From: Ruminococcus sp. CAG:488
GTDB taxonomy: Bacteria > Bacillota > Clostridia > Oscillospirales > Acutalibacteraceae
Assembly (NCBI GenBank): GCA_000434055.1
Contig: HF999615.1
Location: 1 to 5,365, forward strand
DNA: 5,365 bases
Reading direction: 5' to 3'
The position numbers were made by a program, and so were the translations under genes. How positions within the stretch are numbered: position 1 is the first letter of the stretch; every line of letters begins with the position of its first letter. Under the pieces are notes generated by a model. It made no database searches and was not told the DNA's origin. It saw only the letters and a program-made list of their open reading frames with translations. This document shows positions 1 through 4,304 of the stretch, piece after piece.

Positions 1-43
1 ATGCCGAGGGAGCTTTGGGCTGTATAACGGAAAAAGATCCGTC
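1..43 (-). other. Leader downstream of the T-box terminator, no start codon
   Basis: These bases lie between the T-box terminator and the left edge. On the minus strand there is no ATG and no ribosome binding site, so the regulated gene starts outside the window. A small hairpin, ACGGA/TCCGT (42-38 with 31-27), sits just after the terminator U-tract; its role is unknown and it may be chance. Confidence 0.6.
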
Positions 44-87
44 AAGAAAAAGAAAAACCCGTCTCGAGGCTTCTTTGCCTTGAGACG
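44..87 (-). terminator. T-box-controlled intrinsic terminator
   Basis: On the minus strand CGTCTCAAGGC (87-77) pairs with GCCTCGAGACG (70-60) around an AAAGAA loop. The stem is 11 positions with one A-C mismatch and is followed by a T-rich tract with two TTTTT runs (57-44). The 5' arm from 87 to 80 is also the 3' half of the T-box antiterminator, so the two structures exclude each other. This is the expected off-switch when the cognate tRNA is charged. Confidence 0.92.
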
Positions 88-332
88 AGTTGTAATTACT
101 GATTTACTACCCGCGGTACCACTCAAATTGCGTTCATTGAACACCACTTCGGACTCCAACAAGTCCTATGCTTTCACGCAGCCTTACGGGAGGGTTCTAC
201 TTGAAAATCTTTCTTCCCTCCGACTCAGAAGCTACAAACCTAAAACTCACCTATCGGCTTTCACCTGCCGCCGACTCTCTGGAAAGCTACCGCTTTAAGT
301 CCTCTTCGTCATTGTCTTTAAATATTTTATTT
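44..332 (-). promoter_or_regulatory. T-box riboswitch leader (tRNA-sensing transcription attenuator)
   Basis: Minus-strand leader RNA that should bind a specific uncharged tRNA and then allow transcription into a gene beyond the left edge. Reading 5' to 3' on the minus strand: GAC 310-308 and GAAG 307-304 pair with GUC 224-222 and CUUC 231-228, leaving UGA as a K-turn-like bulge. CUUAAAG 299-293 pairs with 245-239. AGAGAG lies at 280-275, under the apical helix UCGGC/GCCGA (274-270 with 258-254) with its GGCAGGUGAAA loop, the typical stem I head. GGAGGG 221-216 pairs with CCCUCC 194-189 (stem II-like). Hairpins follow at 151-166 and 130-144. The T-box sequence GAGUGGUACCGCG is at 124-112. UUGAG 126-122 and GCG 114-112 pair with CUCAA 84-80 and CGU 87-85 around the UGGUACC bulge to form the antiterminator; the same 87-80 strand also forms the terminator. 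The family assignment is firm. The specifier codon and the regulated gene are inferred. Confidence 0.93.
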
Positions 333-338
333 GTACGA

Positions 339-367
339 ATTTTAACACGACTTTTTTATCTTGTCAA
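339..367 (-). promoter_or_regulatory. Sigma-A promoter of the T-box leader
   Basis: On the minus strand a perfect TTGACA -35 box (367-362) is followed after 17 bp by TAAAAT (344-339). A TG one base before the -10 box gives an extended -10 (TGTTAAAAT). Transcription should begin near 332, a few bases ahead of the T-box stem I, which fits a T-box leader of about 290 nt. The promoter sits about 30 bp after the rlmH stop, so the T-box operon has its own start rather than depending on rlmH transcription. Confidence 0.85.
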
Positions 368-398
368 GCCTTTGAAAAGAATTTTTTTACAATTTGTC

Positions 399-881
399 TT
401 ATTTATGATATTTCCCGCCGCTGTTTATGCGAAAAGCTCTGTAAATCTGCTCAAGAAGCATGATTCTTGCAAGCTGATGCGGGAACGTCATTTCAGACAT
501 TGAAAGCCTGAAATCGGAACGCTTTTTCACCTCGTCGGAAAGCCCGTATGAGCTGCCGATGATAAAAACGACATTGCTGAAACCGAGTACGCCGCAGGAA
601 TTGATCTCCCTTGCAAGCCTTTCGGAGCTGAGCTGTTTGCCCTCAATACACATCGAAAAGACCTTTGCTCCGCTCGGAATCTTAGATAGTATCTCCTTGC
701 CCTCGGCATTCAAAGCATTTGCAATCTCGCTATCCGACGGATTCTCGGGGAGCTTTTTCGGCGAAAGCTCAATTATATTAAGCCTGCAATATTCTCCGAG
801 ACGTTTAACATATTCGTCCGAAGCGTCCCGAAGATACTTTTCTTTGAGCTTCGCTTCGCAGATTATCGTAACGCCTAACAT
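399..881 (-). CDS. rlmH: RlmH, 23S rRNA (pseudouridine1915-N3)-methyltransferase
   Basis: A 160-residue SPOUT-class methyltransferase, matching the family's usual 155-160 residues. From knowledge of the family, it transfers a methyl group from S-adenosylmethionine to N3 of pseudouridine 1915 in helix 69 of 23S rRNA on assembled ribosomes, acting as a cytoplasmic homodimer. Visible marks are KLKEKYL near the N-terminus, the knotted cofactor loop FIIGSSYGLSDEV around residues 106-118, then MTFPHQLAR and LEQIYRAFRI, and the C-terminal GGKYHK, where relatives usually have G(E/P)xYHK. The cofactor loop has GSS where many relatives have GGS. The ATG at 881 shares its A with the walJ TGA stop (TGATG), which suggests translational coupling. 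A GTG at 884 in the same frame would add one residue; the ATG gives the family-like N-terminus. No strong ribosome binding site is seen. It is probably co-transcribed with walJ. The function call is secure. Confidence 0.95.
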   Translation of the reverse strand: MLGVTIICEAKLKEKYLRDASDEYVKRLGEYCRLNIIELSPKKLPENPSDSEIANALNAEGKEILSKIPSGAKVFSMCIEGKQLSSERLAREINSCGVLGFSNVVFIIGSSYGLSDEVKKRSDFRLSMSEMTFPHQLARIMLLEQIYRAFRINSGGKYHK

Positions 882-1666
882 CACAGCACCACCGTTTCCG
901 GTTCGTCTGAGCCTGCGACCTTGAGTATGTAATCCCTGTTTTCGGTCGCTCCCATGCAGTCAAGTGCCGATTTTGAAGTTCTGTATGCCAATGACGGAAT
1001 ATTGTTTTCTTTGCTCAGATGTCCGAGAATGAGACGTGTTGTACCGCTTTCTACAAGCTCGGTGACAAAATCGCCGCACGCAATATTCGAAAGATGCCCG
1101 ACATCGGAAAGAATACGTCGCTTTAAAAGATACGGATAACTGCCGTTGCGCAGCATACCTATATCGTGATTGCTCTCGACAAGTGCAAGATCGCAGCCCG
1201 TGAGCGCCGTCCTCATTTCGTCGGTAACGATTCCCGTATCGGTCGCAACGCAGATTTTTCTGCCGTCGCTCGTTGTGACGGAATAGCCACAGCTTTCGGC
1301 AACATCATGCGAGGTGCGGAACGGAACGACAAGCTGGCCGTTACACTCGACACCGTCACCGATAGGAATAACAGGAAATTTGCCGTTTATAATGCCCATT
1401 TTCTCAAGCTCTCGAATCGTTCCATCAGTAGCATATACGGGAATATTGTATTTCGAAGCCAAAACACGCAGACCCTTTACATGGTCACCGTGCTCATGGG
1501 TAACAAAAACAGCACCGATATTCCTCTCGCTGACACCTATGCCGTTGAGCTTCAGTGAAATCTGCTTTGCGCTCACTCCGGCATCAATCAGCACACCGCC
1601 GCCCGAAGAGCCTATATATGTGCAGTTTCCGCTGCTTGACGAAAAGAGTGAACAAAAACGAGCCAT
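881..1666 (-). CDS. walJ: WalJ/YycJ-type metallo-beta-lactamase-fold hydrolase
   Basis: A 261-residue protein, close to the roughly 264 residues usual for YycJ/WalJ. It opens with MARFCSLFSSSSGN, the characteristic N-terminus of this family. Metal-binding signatures are THEHGDH (His57, His59, Asp61, His62), His120 in RTSHD, Asp143 in ATDTG, GHLSN around His191, and LGHLSKENN around His216; together they indicate an intact two-metal site. Family members have been described as 5'-3' exonuclease-like, and in Bacillus-type genomes the gene sits in the WalRK cell-wall operon, often beside rlmH-like neighbours; the substrate here is inferred. An in-frame upstream start at 1732 would add 22 non-homologous residues reading through a terminator hairpin, so I chose the ATG at 1666, which has AAGGAAGG 5 bases ahead. 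The gene lies 90 bp downstream of murA across a terminator, and its stop overlaps the rlmH start. Confidence 0.93.
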   Translation of the reverse strand: MARFCSLFSSSSGNCTYIGSSGGGVLIDAGVSAKQISLKLNGIGVSERNIGAVFVTHEHGDHVKGLRVLASKYNIPVYATDGTIRELEKMGIINGKFPVIPIGDGVECNGQLVVPFRTSHDVAESCGYSVTTSDGRKICVATDTGIVTDEMRTALTGCDLALVESNHDIGMLRNGSYPYLLKRRILSDVGHLSNIACGDFVTELVESGTTRLILGHLSKENNIPSLAYRTSKSALDCMGATENRDYILKVAGSDEPETVVL

Positions 1667-1671
1667 ATGTA

Positions 1672-1679
1672 CCTTCCTT
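1672..1679 (-). promoter_or_regulatory. Ribosome binding site deciding the walJ start
   Basis: AAGGAAGG on the minus strand lies 5 bases before the ATG at 1666. It selects that codon over the longer in-frame start at 1732, and the resulting N-terminus matches the family. It is only about 8 bases beyond the U-rich tail of the preceding terminator. Confidence 0.85.
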
Positions 1680-1688
1680 ATATTTATA

Positions 1689-1720
1689 AATAAAAATACT
1701 GCCCCGAGCTGCTCGGGGCA
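1689..1720 (-). terminator. Intrinsic terminator after murA
   Basis: GCCCCGAG (1701-1708) and CTCGGGGC (1712-1719) form a perfect 8-bp GC-rich stem, extendable by a T-A pair, around a 3-base loop. On the minus strand it is followed by AGTATTTTTATTT. The hairpin itself is symmetric, but the T-tract is on the minus-strand exit side; on the plus-strand side the tail is only TAAAGAA. It therefore terminates murA transcripts, or attenuates read-through into walJ and rlmH. Confidence 0.87.
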
Positions 1721-1756
1721 TAAAGAATTCAATAAGACATTTTGTGCGAGTCTGTC

Positions 1757-3055
1757 TCAACCTACCTGCGTATCCTCCAACGGCTTAGGCTTGTCCTCCT
1801 CGCTTACTCGCACAATATCTGCGCCGAGATTGCGGAACTTGCCGACAACGTTGTCATAGCCGCGGTCGATATAAACTATATTTTCAATTGAGGTCGTGCC
1901 CCTTGCAATAAGGCCTGCGATAAGCATCGCCGCACCTGCTCTGAGGTCATCTGCCTTGACGGGAGAACCGTTGAGATATTCAACGCCCTCTATAGTAGCC
2001 GCCTTGCCGTTGACGGAAATGTTTGCGCCCATTCTTGCCAGTTGCTCAACATACTGGAAACGGCTGTCCCAAACGCCCTCGGAAACAATGCTTGTACCGT
2101 CGGCAATCGAGAGCATGGTAGCAAACTGCGGCTGCATATCCGTCGGGAAGCCCGGGTGAGGCATCGTCTTGATATTGCATTTACCCGGTCTGCCGTTGCC
2201 GATTACACGAACCGAATCATCGTATTCCTCAACCGTTGCGCCGCACTGGATAAGCTTGGCTGTGATTGACTCAAGGTGCTTCGGAATTACGTTCTTAACA
2301 AGCACATTGCCGTTAGTTGCTACTGCGGCAACCATGAATGTGCCGGCTTCGATTTGATCGGGAATTATCGAATAGGTGCAGCCGTGCATATGCTCAACGC
2401 CGCGGATCTTAATAACATCCGTACCTGCGCCTCTGACATCCGCACCCATAGAGTTCAAAAAGTTTGCAAGGTCAACGATATGCGGCTCCTTAGCGGCATT
2501 TTCGATAATCGTCAAGCCCTTTGCCTTAACGGCGGCGAGCATGAGATTGATAGTTGCACCGACGGAAACCACATCGAAATAGACAAGACCGCCGGTAAGG
2601 TCCGGAGCCTCAACATCAATCATCGCATTCTCCTTGAGAGTTACTGTTGAGCCGAGGATCTCAAAGCCCTTGATATGCTGGTCAATCGGACGAACTCCGA
2701 AATTACAGCCGCCGGGCATAGCGACCTTTGCCCTGCCGAAGCGGGCAAGCAAAGAGCCGATGAGATAATACGAAGCTCTCAGATGCTTTGTCATATCGTG
2801 AGAAACAACATATGAATTGATTGTTGATGAGTCTATATCGTAGGTATTTGCGTCAACCTTAGTAATTTTTGCGCCCAACTGATGAAGAATCCTTATCATC
2901 ATCGTAACATCGCTGATATCGGGGATATTCTCAACCCTGCACACGTCCTGTGCAAGGATAACTGCCGGAAGAATTGCGACAGCGGCATTTTTGGCTCCGC
3001 TGACGGTAATCTCGCCGTGGAGCGGCTTTCCGCCGTTGATATATATCTTATCCAC
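1757..3055 (-). CDS. murA: MurA, UDP-N-acetylglucosamine 1-carboxyvinyltransferase
   Basis: A 432-residue enolpyruvyl transferase that moves enolpyruvate from phosphoenolpyruvate to UDP-GlcNAc, the first committed cytoplasmic step of peptidoglycan synthesis. Two inside-out alpha/beta domains are expected. Family residues visible by alignment from memory with the E. coli enzyme: Lys22-Asn23 in SGAKNAA, Arg93 in HLRAS, the catalytic Cys117 in PGGCNFGVRPID, Arg122, Asp306 in FPTDMQPQ, and Arg398 in YIDRGYD. Cys at 117 is the form normally alkylated by fosfomycin (the Asp form is resistant). Compared with the 419-residue E. coli enzyme, it has a short charged C-terminal tail after GADIVRVS. The start is GTG at 3055 with AAGGAG 8 bases ahead, and the N-terminus MDKIYINGGKPL is typical. 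Firmicutes often carry two paralogues (murA, murZ); the window cannot say whether this is the only copy. Its promoter is at 3156-3184 and its terminator at 1689-1720. Confidence 0.97.
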   Translation of the reverse strand: MDKIYINGGKPLHGEITVSGAKNAAVAILPAVILAQDVCRVENIPDISDVTMMIRILHQLGAKITKVDANTYDIDSSTINSYVVSHDMTKHLRASYYLIGSLLARFGRAKVAMPGGCNFGVRPIDQHIKGFEILGSTVTLKENAMIDVEAPDLTGGLVYFDVVSVGATINLMLAAVKAKGLTIIENAAKEPHIVDLANFLNSMGADVRGAGTDVIKIRGVEHMHGCTYSIIPDQIEAGTFMVAAVATNGNVLVKNVIPKHLESITAKLIQCGATVEEYDDSVRVIGNGRPGKCNIKTMPHPGFPTDMQPQFATMLSIADGTSIVSEGVWDSRFQYVEQLARMGANISVNGKAATIEGVEYLNGSPVKADDLRAGAAMLIAGLIARGTTSIENIVYIDRGYDNVVGKFRNLGADIVRVSEEDKPKPLEDTQVG

Positions 3056-3063
3056 CCGTTACA

Positions 3064-3069
3064 CTCCTT
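3064..3069 (-). promoter_or_regulatory. Ribosome binding site for the GTG start of murA
   Basis: AAGGAG on the minus strand lies 8 bases ahead of the GTG at 3055. It supports the non-ATG start, since no in-frame ATG with a ribosome binding site lies nearby and the protein N-terminus fits the family. Confidence 0.85.
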
Positions 3070-3155
3070 AAAAATTTATATATGTAAAAAAAGATGAAAT
3101 TCTCATTTATGCCACAAAAGGGGCAATTAACCAAATATATTATTAAACTTTTAAG

Positions 3156-3184
3156 ATTATACCACTAAATGAAACAAAGTTCAA
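3156..3184 (-). promoter_or_regulatory. Sigma-A promoter of murA
   Basis: On the minus strand TTGAAC (3184-3179) is followed after 17 bp by a perfect TATAAT (3161-3156), with TGG immediately before it (extended -10). Transcription should begin near 3149, giving a 5' untranslated region of about 94 bases. That leader is AT-rich; the only small hairpin I see is ATGA/TCAT near 3095-3108 followed by TTTTTTT, too weak to call a terminator. Confidence 0.82.
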
Positions 3185-3420
3185 TATTTTTTTATTTTCC
3201 GCAATAATTCATATTTTATGTCTCAAACCGCTATATATAGAATATGTTATCCACTTATATAACTATATATTGTGTTGTATTGAGTAAAATAAAATATAAG
3301 CCAACATTTTTTCAGCATATTGTACAAAAACTTATTTTCATTTTTTCTATATACAATATGTAGATATGTTCGGTTGAAAAAATATCACTGCCGTTAAGGC
3401 AATGCCGAGCAATTAAGCTG

Positions 3421-3449
3421 TTGCATTGAATTCTTGTCACGGTTATTAT
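3421..3449 (+). promoter_or_regulatory. Probable sigma-A promoter of the DUF421 gene
   Basis: TTGCAT (3421-3426) is followed after 17 bp by TATTAT (3444-3449), predicting a start near 3456 and a short leader of about 28 bases. An inverted repeat, ACGGTT/AACCGT (3439-3444 with 3456-3461), brackets the -10 box and start site and could be an operator. The boxes are reasonable but not perfect. Confidence 0.6.
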
Positions 3450-3483
3450 GCGTTAAACCGTCAATAATAATGTAGGTGATATT

Positions 3484-4188
3484 ATGGAAATTTTTAAAAT
3501 TTGCTTAACAACCGTTTTGTCAATTATCGAGTTGTTTTTCCTGACAAAAATAATGGGCAAGCGTCAGGTATCCCAACTCAGCCTTTTCGACTACATCAAC
3601 GGAATAACGATCGGCTCAATTGCCGCCGATATGGCGTTCAGTCCGCTTAACGAATGCTGGAAGCCTGCCGTTGCCATTGTTATTTACGGTATTTTTGCGG
3701 TGCTTTTTTCGGTGCTTGCGAACAAATCAATTAAATTCCGCAGATTTTTTGTCGGCAAGGCGGTTATTCTCATGGATAACGGTACTCTTTACCGTGAGAA
3801 TTTCAAGAAATCGAAGCTTGATTTGAACGAATTTCTGACGCAGTGCAGAATAAACGGTTATTTCAATATTGACGACCTGCAAACGGTTGTCATGGAGCCG
3901 AACGGGCAGCTCAGTTTTCTGCCGAAATCAACGATGAGACCCGTCAATCCGCAGGATATGGGCATACATCCCGAAAAGGAAGCCTCCCCCGTCATCCTGA
4001 TTTCCGACGGAGAAATACTATTCGAAAATCTCAAATCCTGCGGCAAAAACGAGGTCTGGCTCAGAAAAGCTCTTAAGGTCGGCAATTTCCCTCCGGTAGG
4101 CAAGATTTTTACCGCCTTTGTCAATGACGGCAAGCTTTCCGTCTACGAGATAAACGAAGAAAAAAACGAAAACGATATTTACAGTTAA
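3484..4188 (+). CDS. DUF421 (YetF-family) membrane protein
   Basis: A 234-residue protein with the DUF421/YetF layout: hydrophobic segments at about residues 5-24, 38-54 and 62-80, then a soluble, probably cytoplasmic region. Family marks are MGKRQVSQLSLFDYINGITIG (residues 24-44; the stretch MGKRQ...LSxFDxxxxxxIGSIAA), the basic turn KFRRFFVGKAVILMDNG (84-100), the NEFLTQCRINGYFNIDDLQTVVMEPNG block (115-141; Asp-Asp-Leu then Glu-Pro-Asn-Gly), and PVILISDGEIL (169-179). DUF421 proteins are common in spore formers, often in several copies, and some contribute to spore-membrane properties; the biochemical role is unknown and I do not assign one. The start ATG has AGGTGA 4 bases ahead. The gene is divergent from murA, has its own promoter, and ends before a terminator, so it appears monocistronic. 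There is no signal peptide cleavage site. Confidence 0.9.
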   Translation: MEIFKICLTTVLSIIELFFLTKIMGKRQVSQLSLFDYINGITIGSIAADMAFSPLNECWKPAVAIVIYGIFAVLFSVLANKSIKFRRFFVGKAVILMDNGTLYRENFKKSKLDLNEFLTQCRINGYFNIDDLQTVVMEPNGQLSFLPKSTMRPVNPQDMGIHPEKEASPVILISDGEILFENLKSCGKNEVWLRKALKVGNFPPVGKIFTAFVNDGKLSVYEINEEKNENDIYS

Positions 4189-4197
4189 AATCATTTC

Positions 4198-4238
4198 ACG
4201 GCCTCCTGCCAAAATTACGGCATGAGGTCGTTTATTTT
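4198..4238 (+). terminator. Intrinsic terminator after the DUF421 gene
   Basis: ACGGCCTC (4198-4205) pairs with GAGGTCGT (4224-4231), 8 bp with one G-U. An inner TGCC/GGCA stem (4207-4210 with 4219-4222) closes the loop. TTTATTTT follows on the plus strand. It starts 10 bases after the stop codon and separates this gene from the ABC-F gene. Confidence 0.85.
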
Positions 4239-4249
4239 GGCTTTAACAC

Positions 4250-4278
4250 TTGTTTTATTTTCGCCGATGTTGTAAAAT
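4250..4278 (+). promoter_or_regulatory. Probable sigma-A promoter of the ABC-F gene
   Basis: TTGTTT (4250-4255) is followed after 17 bp by TAAAAT (4273-4278), predicting a start near 4285 and a leader of only about 20 bases. That leaves no room for the peptide-coding attenuator leader often found ahead of antibiotic-resistance ABC-F genes. Confidence 0.65.
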
Positions 4279-4304
4279 GTTTGTATCAAATTTCGGAGTG
4301 TATT

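Larger units (their letters stand above)
3056..3483. other. AT-rich divergent intergenic region
   Basis: About 430 bp between the divergent murA and DUF421 genes with no credible reading frame. It holds the murA promoter at its left and the DUF421 promoter at its right. The middle (about 3185-3370) is extremely AT-rich: only 11 of the 60 bases at 3241-3300 are G or C. It contains the palindrome CTATATATAG (3231-3240), several TATATA runs, and one DnaA-box-like TTATCCACT (3247-3255). A short stem TGCC/GGCA (3389-3392 with 3398-3401) is present without a convincing U-tract. I see no RNA gene or known riboswitch in it. Confidence 0.6.

Noticed and set aside
370..398. Possible rlmH terminator from A/T runs on the minus strand
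   Set aside because: Only weak A-T pairing with no GC-containing stem; transcription from walJ-rlmH may instead end at the T-box terminator.
80..503. Two overlapping plus-strand open frames at 80-298 and 168-503
   Set aside because: They lie antisense to the T-box leader and the rlmH 3' end, have no ribosome binding site and no recognisable protein features; the minus-strand structures explain the sequence.
1667..1732. In-frame 22-residue N-terminal extension of walJ
   Set aside because: It would read through the terminator hairpin, has no ribosome binding site, and the family N-terminus starts exactly at the ATG at 1666 behind AAGGAAGG.
1166..1859. Long plus-strand open frames (130 and 181 codons) opposite walJ and the murA end
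   Set aside because: They are antisense to well-supported conserved proteins and cross the terminator; the translations are low-complexity shadows without family motifs.
3247..3255. DnaA-box-like TTATCCACT in an AT-rich region as a possible replication origin
   Set aside because: Only one clear near-match is present in the spacer (a second, TTATCCACC at 3048-3056, is simply the murA start); there is no cluster and no dnaA or dnaN gene, so an origin is not supported.
3389..3401. TGCC/GGCA hairpin as a terminator in the intergenic region
   Set aside because: The stem has only 4 bp, and the nearest T-run on the minus strand is several bases away; too weak to call.
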